Assembly (NCBI GenBank): GCA_963704535.1 | Contig: OY969916.1 | Coordinates: forward strand, 8,246,001 to 8,310,000 | Length of the DNA stretch: 64,000 nucleotides | Direction: 5' to 3' | Source of the DNA: G963704535 sp963704535 | Lineage (GTDB): Bacteria; Chloroflexota; Chloroflexia; Chloroflexales; Roseiflexaceae | Part shown: positions 16,220 to 24,223 of the stretch, in pieces | Position numbering within the stretch: position 1 is the stretch's first letter | How the letters are laid out: each line of letters starts with the position of its first letter | The notes under the pieces: generated by a model | Database searches by the model: none | Told to the model about the DNA's origin: nothing | What the model saw: only the letters and a program-made list of their open reading frames with translations | Made by a program: the position numbers and the translations under genes

Positions 16220-16946
16220 GTGAGCGATCTGTTCCCCTTCCTTGAAGTTCGTGGGCCGGAGGGCCATGCGTTTCGTGTCGACCTGATCAGGGAGCGGATG
16301 ACGATCGGGCGGCTGCGCGAGTTTAACGACATCGCGCTTGAGCCCGACCCGCAGCAGCTCGTGACCCGTAAAGCCCATTGCTCGGTCGAGCGCGAGGGCG
16401 GGCTGTGGTGGGTCGTGGACAATGGGAGCGTCAACCGGACCTTTGTGCAGCGTGGCGACCTGGTGGAGATCGTGCGCGGCCGGGCGCTGCTATCCGGCGA
16501 CTCGGTCATCCGTATCCTGGGCCGTATGACCGAGACCGGGGAGGCGCTGTACTGGCAGCTCACCTTCCGCGACCCGCTGGGTACCCAGCCGGCCACCCAG
16601 GCGCCCCGCGCCGCCTACCTGATCTACGACTGGATCCAGGCGCGCCTCTTCCGCGTCGACGGCGCCAGTCGCCAGGAGATCCGTGATCTGCGCCCGCAGG
16701 AGCATAAGCTGATCCGCTACATGGACCAGCGCAACCGCGCCAATGGCAACGTCCCGGTGATGTGTACCTACGAAGAGCTGATCGGGGCGATCTGGGGCGA
16801 GGATACCAACCGCACCGAGTTCGGAGATCAACCACCTGGTCTGGGAGCTGCGCCAGAAGCTTGAGCCTGAGCCGAAGGAGCCGCGCTTCCTCGAAACCGT
16901 GCGCGGGCTCGGCTACCGTCTTGTGACCTACACGCTCAGGGAATAG
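16220..16946 (+). CDS. FHA-domain / winged-helix transcription regulator, frameshifted at 16820
   Basis: About 241 residues once one extra base is removed. The likely start is GTG 16220 behind GAGGTG; GTG 16208 is also in frame. Residues 10-100 form an FHA domain (TIGRLREFNDI, TRKAHCSVE, DNGSVNRTFVQ), which binds phosphothreonine. Residues 145-241 form an OmpR-type winged helix (LRPQEHKLIRYM, CTYEELIGAIWG, then EINHLVWELRQKLEP and VRGLGYRLVTY). Reading stops in frame at 16864, but the wing and recognition helix continue in the +1 frame to the TAG at 16944, so a base has been inserted in the TT or GG near 16820-16825. It probably converts the signal of the adjacent kinase into transcription. 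Confidence 0.85.
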
Positions 16947-17083
16947 GAACAGCCAACTATCGTAGCGCCTGTGCGCCTGATGGATTGGCCCCCCGCGAGT
17001 CGCCCTGGCTCATAACAGGGTGATGGCTTTGGTATGCCGTGTTTCATGTGCCGCCAGCGATTGCATGAAGTAAATGAGGTGTG

Positions 17084-20032
17084 ATGATGATGAACCTTTG
17101 GTTTCAAAAGCAGGTATCTCGCCGTATGCGCCTGTTGCTGGTCCTGGCGGTGCTGTTCGCCGCCGTGATCATGCCCGCCAACGCCGCAAGCCCAGCTCTG
17201 CTGATCGCGGATATCAATACGATCCGCGATCCCGCTCCGAGCGCGAATCCAGGCCTTGGTGTCACAATCGGTCACACGACCTACTTCACCGCTGCCGATC
17301 TGAGCAGCGGCCGTGAGCTGTGGAAGACCGACGGCACGGCGGCCGGGACGATGCTGGTGAAAGATATCCATCCCGGCCTGCTTGATTCATCCCCGCAAAG
17401 CCTGATCGATGTTCGAGGGACGCTATTCTTAAGCGCCTACGATGGCCAACAGGCCGGGTTGTGGCGCAGCGACGGAACGGCAGAAGGCACGACTCTGGTG
17501 AAACATTTCGCTTGGTACATCAGCTCCCCGACGAATGTCAACGGCACATTATTTTTTATCGTAGACGACAGCGCCAGAAGCGACGAGCTGTGGAAGAGCG
17601 ACGGCACGCCAGACGGCACTGTGCTGGTCAAAGACATCAATCCGGTCGGCACGAGCCTGCGCCTCAGCAACCTGATCAACGTCGGCGGAACACTCTTCTT
17701 CACCGCCGACGACGGGAGCAGTGGCGCGGAGCTGTGGCGTAGCGACGGCACCGCCGCCGGCACCGTGCTGTTCAAAGATATCAACCCTGGTCCGGCGGGC
17801 GCCAATCCCTCCAGCCTGACGCTGGTGAGTGGAACATTGTTCTTCACCGCCGACGACGGGAGAAGTGGTATAGAGCTGTGGAAGACCGATGGTACGGCGG
17901 TCGGCACGCTACGGGTTCGGGATATCACCCCTGGAGGCTCCACAGTCTTTACCAGCCTGACGGCGTTCAACAGTATGCTGGTGTTTGTCGTGGAAGTGGG
18001 CGCGAAGCGCGAGCTGTGGCGGAGTGACGGCACCAAAGCTGGCACGATTCCGATCGCGTCTGCTCCTATCTCGGGCCTAATCGTGATAAACAATACACTG
18101 TTCTTTGCGACCGTCAATACCGGCGATGGTCCGGGGCTATGGAGAAGCGACGGCACGGCGGCCGGCACCCTGCTGATCAAGCAGCTCGATATCGGCATAG
18201 CCAACTCGTTTATCAGAAGTATGGCGAATGTCGGCGGCATGCTGTTCTTTACTATCGGCTACGGCGCATTGGGCTGGGAGCTGTGGAAGAGTGATGGCAC
18301 GGCGGCCGGCACCCTGCTGATCAAGCAGATCCCCAACCCTGAGAACTTGGTGGAGGCCAATGGTACGCTGCTGTTTACCGCCTACGATGTCGAGATTGGC
18401 TCGGAGCTGTGGCGAAGCGACGGCACCCCGCAAGGCACAGGGCTGCTGAAGGATATCGCCGTCGATCCCGGCAGTTCGCGCCCTGAACAGCTCATCGACG
18501 TGGGCGGCACGCTGTTCTTTGTGGCCGATGACGGCGTTAGCGGCAAGGAACTCTGGAAGATCGACGGCGCCGGAGGAGCCACACTGGTCAAAGACATCTG
18601 GCCTGGGAAGGATAGCTCACTTCCCAGCCATTTGACGAATCTGAACGGGACACTGTTCTTCTTCGCCAACGACAGCTTCAGCGGTTATGAGCTGTGGAAG
18701 AGTGATGGCACGGCGGCCGGCACAACGATGGTCGCTGATCTCATACCCGGCTCGGAAGGCTGGCTGCCGGGCTACGTGATTCAGCGCAATGGGGTGCTGT
18801 TCTTTTCCGGCGCCTTCGGGGTATGGCGGAGCGATGGGACTACGACCGGTACGATCAGGATCAAGGAGTCGGATGCCGCGTGGCTGACCGATGTCAATGG
18901 AACGCTGTTCTTTAGCGCGGGTAATGGGACGCAGTTGTGGAAGAGCGATGGGACTGCCGGCGGCACGATCATGGTCAAGCATGTGGGAGAAATTGAATAC
19001 TGCGGTCGTTTCATCTGTCGCATACCGGTCGGGGGATGGCTGACGAATGTCGGTGGCACACTATTCTTTCTCGGTAGCGATCCCACCTCCGGCTATGAGC
19101 TGTGGAAGAGCGACGGGACCGCAGCCGGCACAACCCTGGTCAAGGACATATGGCCCGGCCCCAATGGCTCCTATCCCGAAGGGCTGGTCAACGTCGGTGG
19201 GACGCTGTTCTTCGTCGCCGGCGATGGCACGGCTGGCCGTGAGCTATGGAGGAGCGACGGCACGGCTGCCGGCACAACCATGGTCAAGGACATCTACACC
19301 GGGGCGCAGGGTGCGTTCGACTTTCCTTTCCAGATCGAGCCAAGGTTGCTAAACGTGAATGGGACACTCTTCTTCAGCGCGGCTGACCTACCGCATGGCC
19401 CCGAGCTGTGGAAGAGCGATGGCACGGCGGCCGGTACGATCCTGGTGAAGGATATCGTGCCTGGCCCATCCGGCTCATTTCCCCAGCAACTACGGCAGGT
19501 TCGCCCTGACGGGCGGGTACTGTTCGCCGCCGCTGACGCGTTGGCCGGGATGGAGCTATGGCAGACTAATGGCGCCGAGGCCGGCACAGTGCGGGTCCAG
19601 GACATCGCGCCCGGAGCTACTAATGCCAATCCGTCCAGCTTCACCGCCGCCGGATCGCAGATCTTCTTCACGGCCAACGACGGCGCCAGCGGCACAGAGC
19701 TTTGGGCGCTCAGCGCCAACTCGCTCAGTGTACCGCTCGCTTACGGCACGCGCGTGGTCGTCAAAGTCGAGACGACTGTGAGCGGGCGGCTGAACGCCAT
19801 CGATCTTGAGGGCGACAATCTGACCTACAGCATCGTCGCGAACGGCGCAAAAGGCACGGCCACGATCGTCGATCCCGCCACCGGCGCGTTTACCTACACC
19901 CCAAGCCCAGGCGTGAGCGGCGGCGACAGCTTCACCTTCCAGGTCAGCGACGGACAGCACACCTCGGAGCGCGCAACGGTCGATGTGACGATCGCTGCTA
20001 CGGTCGTGTACGTGCCGGATATTCGTCGCTAA
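17084..20032 (+). CDS. Secreted ELW-repeat protein with C-terminal cadherin-like domain
   Basis: About 982 residues. Start is within a GTGATGATGATG run after GAGGT; ATG 17084, 17087 and 17090 are all possible. A signal peptide (LLLVLAVLFAAVIMPANA) is followed by about 17 repeats of roughly 50 residues with the core GTLFFTADDG..ELWKSDGTAAGT..VKDI.PG, probably forming beta-propellers. The last 100 residues (GDNLTYSIVANGAKGTATI, GAFTYTPSPGVSGGDSFTF) resemble a tandem cadherin/VCBS-type repeat. No enzyme motif is seen. It is likely a large surface or secreted binding protein, and may be a target of the upstream kinase-FHA pair, although 137 nt separate them. Confidence 0.88.
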   Translation: MMMNLWFQKQVSRRMRLLLVLAVLFAAVIMPANAASPALLIADINTIRDPAPSANPGLGVTIGHTTYFTAADLSSGRELWKTDGTAAGTMLVKDIHPGLLDSSPQSLIDVRGTLFLSAYDGQQAGLWRSDGTAEGTTLVKHFAWYISSPTNVNGTLFFIVDDSARSDELWKSDGTPDGTVLVKDINPVGTSLRLSNLINVGGTLFFTADDGSSGAELWRSDGTAAGTVLFKDINPGPAGANPSSLTLVSGTLFFTADDGRSGIELWKTDGTAVGTLRVRDITPGGSTVFTSLTAFNSMLVFVVEVGAKRELWRSDGTKAGTIPIASAPISGLIVINNTLFFATVNTGDGPGLWRSDGTAAGTLLIKQLDIGIANSFIRSMANVGGMLFFTIGYGALGWELWKSDGTAAGTLLIKQIPNPENLVEANGTLLFTAYDVEIGSELWRSDGTPQGTGLLKDIAVDPGSSRPEQLIDVGGTLFFVADDGVSGKELWKIDGAGGATLVKDIWPGKDSSLPSHLTNLNGTLFFFANDSFSGYELWKSDGTAAGTTMVADLIPGSEGWLPGYVIQRNGVLFFSGAFGVWRSDGTTTGTIRIKESDAAWLTDVNGTLFFSAGNGTQLWKSDGTAGGTIMVKHVGEIEYCGRFICRIPVGGWLTNVGGTLFFLGSDPTSGYELWKSDGTAAGTTLVKDIWPGPNGSYPEGLVNVGGTLFFVAGDGTAGRELWRSDGTAAGTTMVKDIYTGAQGAFDFPFQIEPRLLNVNGTLFFSAADLPHGPELWKSDGTAAGTILVKDIVPGPSGSFPQQLRQVRPDGRVLFAAADALAGMELWQTNGAEAGTVRVQDIAPGATNANPSSFTAAGSQIFFTANDGASGTELWALSANSLSVPLAYGTRVVVKVETTVSGRLNAIDLEGDNLTYSIVANGAKGTATIVDPATGAFTYTPSPGVSGGDSFTFQVSDGQHTSERATVDVTIAATVVYVPDIRR

Positions 20033-20101
20033 AGTCGCTCATCTTGACAGGAGTTGCGTGGTGGCGCTTGCAAGGCCGCTCTTGCCCGCGGCAGCAAGGT
20101 A

Positions 20102-20167
20102 CTTCACCTCTTTTATCGTCGATTTTTCGCCCGGCTGGGCGAAAAATCGACGATAAAAGAGGTGAAG
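20102..20167. terminator. Perfect 31-bp inverted repeat between convergent genes
   Basis: Left arm 20102-20132 begins CTTCACCTCTTTTATCG, loop GGCT at 20133-20136, right arm 20137-20167 is its exact reverse complement. It lies between a plus-strand gene ending at 20032 and a minus-strand gene ending at 20174, so a bidirectional terminator is the simplest role. The stem is unusually long and A/T-T-rich in parts, so a miniature mobile element is an alternative. Confidence 0.85.
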
Positions 20168-20173
20168 CCGGCG

Positions 20174-21022
20174 TTACCCCAGCCCGGCCTGCCGCCACAC
20201 CTCCAGCAGGTGCTCGTGGGCCGTACCGCTGGCCTCGTCGGGTGCGAGCGCTGCCAGCCGCTGCTCGAACGGCTCCGGCGTCACCGGCCCGTCGTAGCCG
20301 ATCTCGCGGAGTGCGCCCAGGAACCCGGCCAGATCGATCACGCCGGTGGCGCCCGGCAGCCGCCGTACCTGGTCGATCTGTGCCTCGACCGCGACGCCGT
20401 CGGGCGCGTCGTTGATGTGGACGTAGACCACGTCCTCGGCCCGCAGCGCGCGGATGTCGGCCAGGGTGCCCAGCGAGGTGTACCAATGCCAACTATCGAG
20501 CAGCAACCCGGCGGTGGGGCCGATCGCCTGGGCCAGGCAGAGCATCCCCTCCAGGCTGTAGATGAAGCCGTAGCGCTTGCCCTCGCGCATAGTGCGCGGC
20601 CCGATGAACTCCAGGCCCAGCCGGCAGCCGTGCTGCTCCAACACTTGGGCGATCGGCTGGAGGCGGGCGACATGCTGGGCGAAGTTCTCGCGGAACGGCA
20701 GCTCATCGGAGGACGGCAGCAGCCAGGTGTAGGCGCGGGTGCAGCCGAGCCGTTGGGCCAGCGCCGCCTGCTCGCTGAGCGCGTTGAGCGCCGCCTGGTC
20801 GTACTCCGCGCGCCAGTTGATCGGGAGGCCCCAGCCGCCTGGCCGGAGCGATGCCCGCTCGAACAGCGCCGCCACCTCGTCCGGTGATCGCTCGGCCGCC
20901 ATGCGTGTGGCCTCGGCGACCGGGAGATCTAGCCCCTGCCAGCCGTGTCGCACCGCCAACTCGACCGCGCCGGCAAACTCAGCGCGGATACCGATCGCGC
21001 CGGGACTCAAATTACGGAACAT
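20174..21022 (-). CDS. Sugar phosphate isomerase/epimerase (xylose isomerase-like TIM barrel)
   Basis: 282 residues, cytoplasmic. The AP-endonuclease-2/IolE-type TIM barrel is recognised from alternating strands with metal ligands: GLEFIGPRT (Glu), LLLDSWHWYTS (Asp and His), VYVHINDAP (His and Asp) and GPVTPEPFEQ (Glu). Members isomerise or epimerise sugars, hydroxypyruvate or inosose. The GLEFIG and EPF glutamates at the barrel ends suggest an intact active site. No substrate-specific neighbours exist here, so the reaction cannot be named. A heptamer array begins about 8 nt upstream of the start codon. Confidence 0.85.
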   Translation of the reverse strand: MFRNLSPGAIGIRAEFAGAVELAVRHGWQGLDLPVAEATRMAAERSPDEVAALFERASLRPGGWGLPINWRAEYDQAALNALSEQAALAQRLGCTRAYTWLLPSSDELPFRENFAQHVARLQPIAQVLEQHGCRLGLEFIGPRTMREGKRYGFIYSLEGMLCLAQAIGPTAGLLLDSWHWYTSLGTLADIRALRAEDVVYVHINDAPDGVAVEAQIDQVRRLPGATGVIDLAGFLGALREIGYDGPVTPEPFEQRLAALAPDEASGTAHEHLLEVWRQAGLG

Positions 21023-21032
21023 TCTTGACCTC

Positions 21033-21102
21033 TCTAAAGATTAGAGATTGGAGATTGGAGATTGATTTGGAGCGCCCCAATCTCCAATCTCTAATCTCCC
21101 AA
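21033..21102. repeat. Mirrored heptamer array (GAGATTG word)
   Basis: GATTAGAGATTGGAGATTGG, a spacer GAGATTGATTTGGAGCGC, then CCAATCTCCAATCTCTAATC. It fills most of the gap between RidA and the isomerase gene, both on the minus strand, so it lies between the end of RidA's upstream neighbour and RidA itself. Confidence 0.85.
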
Positions 21103-21128
21103 CAAGCACTTCGCAATGACTCCTTAGA

Positions 21129-21509
21129 TCACCCTCGGATGGCGATCGCCTCGATCTCGACCCGCACGTCGCGCGGCAGCCGCGAAACCTGGACGGTCGA
21201 GCGGGCCGGCGGCTCGGCCTGGAAGAACTCGCCGTAGATCGCGTTCATCGCCGCGAATTCGCCCATATCGGCCAGAAAGACGGTTGTCTTGACGACCTGC
21301 GCCAGCGAGCTGCCGGCGGCCTCCAGCAGGCCCTTCAGGTTGGTCAGCACCTGGCGAGTCTGCGCGCTGATGTCACCCTCGACCAGCGTCCCGTCCGGCC
21401 TCAACGGGATCTGGCCAGAGCAGAAGACCAGGTTATCGATCGTGATCGCCTGCGAGTAGGGGCCAATCGCCTGTGGCGCGTCGGCGGTGGAGACAACACT
21501 GCGTCCCAT
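21129..21509 (-). CDS. ridA: RidA family reactive-imine deaminase
   Basis: 126 residues from ATG 21509 with AAGGGA upstream; the longer open frame has no coding character. Family motifs: IGPYSQAITIDNLVFCSGQIPL at the N-terminus, LKGLLEAAGSSLAQVVKTTVFL, and the C-terminal PARSTVQVSRLPRDVRVEIEAIA, with the conserved Arg that holds the carboxylate. RidA hydrolyses reactive enamines and imines formed by PLP enzymes such as threonine dehydratase, so its closeness to the PLP-synthesis genes pdxS and pdxT (divergent, about 190 nt away) is a fitting though unproven link. Confidence 0.93.
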   Translation of the reverse strand: MGRSVVSTADAPQAIGPYSQAITIDNLVFCSGQIPLRPDGTLVEGDISAQTRQVLTNLKGLLEAAGSSLAQVVKTTVFLADMGEFAAMNAIYGEFFQAEPPARSTVQVSRLPRDVRVEIEAIAIRG

Positions 21510-21628
21510 GATATCCCTTTCTGATATTGCTACTTCTCTGTTCGCGCACATTGTAACGCATCTTTTGTTATGTGCAGGACTTCCGTCATGTGAAAGGATT
21601 GTCCTGCTCCGCGTAAGATGCTTGTTCA

Positions 21629-21657
21629 TTGCCCAGGGGTGGTGCATATGGTAAAAT
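21629..21657 (+). promoter_or_regulatory. Candidate promoter for pdxS-pdxT
   Basis: TTGCCC at 21629-21634, 17-nt spacer, TAAAAT at 21652-21657, about 42 nt before the pdxS start. It lies in the divergent ridA-pdxS gap. Confidence 0.5.
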
Positions 21658-21698
21658 AGAGCGCACGAAATCATACAAAATCGAAGGAGTCCGTGGCA

Positions 21699-22580
21699 AT
21701 GGAGAAGTCAACCTGGACGACCAAAGCAGGGCTCGCTCAGATGCTGAAGGGCGGCGTGATCATGGACGTCGTCACCCCCGATCAGGCGCGCATCGCCGAG
21801 GAGGCCGGCGCCGTGGCCGTAATGGCGCTTGAGCGGGTGCCCGCCGATATTCGCGCCCACGGGGGTGTTGCGCGGATGAGCGACCCGGAGCTGATCCTCC
21901 AGATCATGGAGGCAGTCACGATACCAGTGATGGCGAAAGCACGCATCGGCCACTTTGTCGAGGCCCAGATCCTGGAGGCGCTGGGGATCGACTACATCGA
22001 CGAGAGCGAGGTGCTCACGCCGGCCGATGAGGAGCACCACATCAATAAGCACAACTTCAAGGTGCCGTTTGTGTGCGGCTGCCGCAACCTGGGCGAGGCG
22101 CTGCGGCGGGTGGCCGAGGGCGCGGCGATGCTGCGCACCAAGGGCGAGGCCGGCACCGGCAATGTCGTCGAGGCGGTGCGCCACGCCCGCAGCGTCTTCG
22201 GCGAGATCCGCCGGCTCCAGAGCATGAGCGCCGATGAGCTGTACACCGCCGCGAAGAACCTCCAGGCGCCCTACGAGCTGGTCAAGCAGGTGGCCGAGGC
22301 CGGCCGCCTGCCGGTGGTCAACTTCGCCGCCGGCGGCCTGGCCACGCCGGCCGACGCGGCGCTGCTGATGCAGCTTGGTGTCGACGGCGTCTTTGTCGGC
22401 TCGGGCATCTTCAAGTCGGGTGATCCGGCCCGACGTGCCCGCGCGATCGTCGAGGCCACCACCCACTACAACGAACCCGATATCATCGCCGAGGTCAGCA
22501 AGGGGCTTGGCGAGCCGATGGTCGGCATTGAGATCAGCGCCATCCCGCAAGGCCAGCAAATGGCCGGGCGCGGCTGGTAG
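21699..22580 (+). CDS. pdxS: Pyridoxal 5'-phosphate synthase, lyase subunit PdxS
   Basis: 293 residues from ATG 21699 (AAGGAG nine bases upstream; a GTG six bases earlier sits too close to the RBS). PdxS makes PLP from ribose 5-phosphate, glyceraldehyde 3-phosphate and ammonia. The (beta/alpha)8 barrel signature is complete: GGVARMSDPELI, PVMAKARIGHFVEAQILE with the first catalytic lysine, GAAMLRTKGEAGTGNVVEAV with the second, and VNFAAGGLATPADAALL, GVDGVFVGSGIFKS for phosphate binding. It works with PdxT downstream in a 12+12 complex. Confidence 0.97.
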   Translation: MEKSTWTTKAGLAQMLKGGVIMDVVTPDQARIAEEAGAVAVMALERVPADIRAHGGVARMSDPELILQIMEAVTIPVMAKARIGHFVEAQILEALGIDYIDESEVLTPADEEHHINKHNFKVPFVCGCRNLGEALRRVAEGAAMLRTKGEAGTGNVVEAVRHARSVFGEIRRLQSMSADELYTAAKNLQAPYELVKQVAEAGRLPVVNFAAGGLATPADAALLMQLGVDGVFVGSGIFKSGDPARRARAIVEATTHYNEPDIIAEVSKGLGEPMVGIEISAIPQGQQMAGRGW

Positions 22581-22589
22581 GAATGGAAA

Positions 22590-22651
22590 ATGTAAAATTG
22601 AGAATTGAGAATTGCACATTCTCAATTCTCAATTCTCAATTCTCAATTCTT
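22590..22651. repeat. Mirrored AATTCTC heptamer array between pdxS and pdxT
   Basis: AAAATTGAGAATTGAGAATTG, loop CACA, then TTCTCAATTCTCAATTCTCA and one more word, ending one base before the pdxT ATG. The hairpin occupies the place where a Shine-Dalgarno site should be, so pdxT translation may depend on opening of this stem or on coupling. Confidence 0.88.
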
Positions 22652-23224
22652 ATGACAGTAGGTATTCTGGCATTACAAGGTGACTTCCGCGAGCACGAAG
22701 AAATGTTGCGGGGGATCGGGGCGCCAAGCCTACAGGTGCGGCTTCCGAAACATCTGGAGCAGGTCGATCGTCTGATCATACCAGGAGGGGAGAGCACCAC
22801 GATCGGGAAACTGCTGGTGCTCTATAAGCTCCTGGAGCCTATCCGCGAGCGGGCGCGCGCTGGGATGCCGCTCTGGGGCACCTGCGCCGGCGCGATCTTG
22901 ATGGCGAAACAGATCGCCGAGGGGCGGCCGGAGGGCCAGCCGGCGCTTGCGCTGATGGATATCACGGCCCGCCGCAATGCTTTCGGTCGCCAACTCGATA
23001 GCTTTGAAGCGACCTTGAATGTCCCGCGGATCGGCGAGGAGCCGCTGCACGCCGTGTTTATTCGTGCCCCGCTCCTGGAGTCGCCGGGTGCTAGGGTCGA
23101 TGTCCTGGCATCCCTGGATGACGGGGGCATCGTCGCCGCTCAGCAGGGCCATTTGCTCGCGACCTGTTTCCACCCAGAGCTGACAGGTGACGGGCGATTC
23201 CACCGCTACTTCCTGGAATTATGA
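22652..23224 (+). CDS. pdxT: Pyridoxal 5'-phosphate synthase, glutaminase subunit PdxT
   Basis: 190 residues. It releases ammonia from glutamine and channels it to PdxS. Motifs: GILALQGDFREHEEML, IPGGESTTIGKL (oxyanion region), PLWGTCAGAILMAK (nucleophile Cys), LDSFEATL, and CFHPELTGD with the His-Glu pair of the catalytic triad. The ATG at 22652 directly follows the AATTCTC array and has no recognisable Shine-Dalgarno sequence, which is unusual for an operon partner needed in equal amounts. The stop overlaps the next gene's ATG by four bases (ATGA-type coupling). Confidence 0.96.
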   Translation: MTVGILALQGDFREHEEMLRGIGAPSLQVRLPKHLEQVDRLIIPGGESTTIGKLLVLYKLLEPIRERARAGMPLWGTCAGAILMAKQIAEGRPEGQPALALMDITARRNAFGRQLDSFEATLNVPRIGEEPLHAVFIRAPLLESPGARVDVLASLDDGGIVAAQQGHLLATCFHPELTGDGRFHRYFLEL

Positions 23225-24223
23225 TACGACCCGTTACACCTTTTGATCTGTGGACCTTGCGGCGCAAGCCGCGCAGTCTGGTGATGCTGTATAGCGAGGC
23301 GATGCTGGCGCGGCCACATCGCCCTTTCTGGTTTGGGCTGCGCTGCATGCTGGAGGGCGGCGGGCGCGACGGGGCGACAGTGGTCTATCGCGAGCGCGGG
23401 ATGCGCGCGGCGCTCCAGTCGGTGGGGCGCAACGGCCGGCCCGAGCAGAATATCGTCTTGCTTTCGGCCTACGGCGGCGGGCCCGGCCACCCGACCGACC
23501 CGGACGTCTGGTTCCGGCTCACGGAGTGGCTGTGCATCCAGGCCGGCCATCATCGCGTCCAGCGCCTGTATGCCGCGCTCTCTCAGCGCCACGCCGAACT
23601 GCGCGAGGTCTTTCGCCAACTCAGCTTCACCTGCTATACCCAGCAGACGGTCCTGCAACTGGAAGGTCCCGATTGGGATCAGGGGATCACCCTGGCGCCG
23701 ATGCGCCCACAGGCCCGGCGCGATGTCTGGGCGATCCATAAGCTCTATGGCGCCATAACGCCCCACCCCGTCCAGCAGGCCGAGGCGCGCGTGTCGCGCG
23801 ATTGGATGATGCCGCTGACTCACGGCTGGCGTCGCATGCGCCGTTATGCTTGGGTGCTCGGCCCTGAGGACGACCTGACTCGCCTACCTGCACCTGACCA
23901 GCGGGCCGTCCGCCCACGTTCTGACCTTGCTGCTCCGGCCTGATGCCCGCGAGATCACCACCGACATCTTACGCTTCGGGCTGGGGCATATTTCCGATAC
24001 CCTGCCGGTATATCTATTGCTACGAGCCTACCAGCGCGAACTGCTCTTGCCGGCCGGGGATCTCGGCTTCCAGCCGATCGGCGAGCAGGCGTTGCTGTGT
24101 AAACAGACTACCGAGGCGGTGCGGCGTCCTTTTCTTATGCCGGCGCGTGAGTCCAGCCCGGAGCCGCGGGCGCCAATACCGACCATTTCCTCGCTCAGCG
24201 AGGATGCGAGGCATTATGACTGA
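23221..24223 (+). CDS. GNAT-like N-acetyltransferase protein, frameshifted near 23880
   Basis: About 333 residues after removal of one base. It starts at ATG 23221, overlapping the pdxT stop. The frame continues sensibly to RRYAWVLGPEDDL, then shifts; the +1 frame continues AYLHLTSGPSAHVLTLLL, RPDAREITTDILRFGLGHI and LPVYLLLRAYQRELLLPAG until TGA at 24221. The composition, a strand-rich core and the C-terminal LGF segment are like GNAT-fold proteins, but I cannot identify the acetyl-CoA loop with certainty. Function unknown. It overlaps the ATPase gene downstream by eight bases, so pdxT, this gene and the ATPase probably form one transcript. Confidence 0.62.

Noticed and set aside
16820..16825. 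Programmed frameshifting in the FHA regulator
   Set aside because: No slippery heptamer plus pseudoknot is visible, and several other genes show the same type of +1 error.
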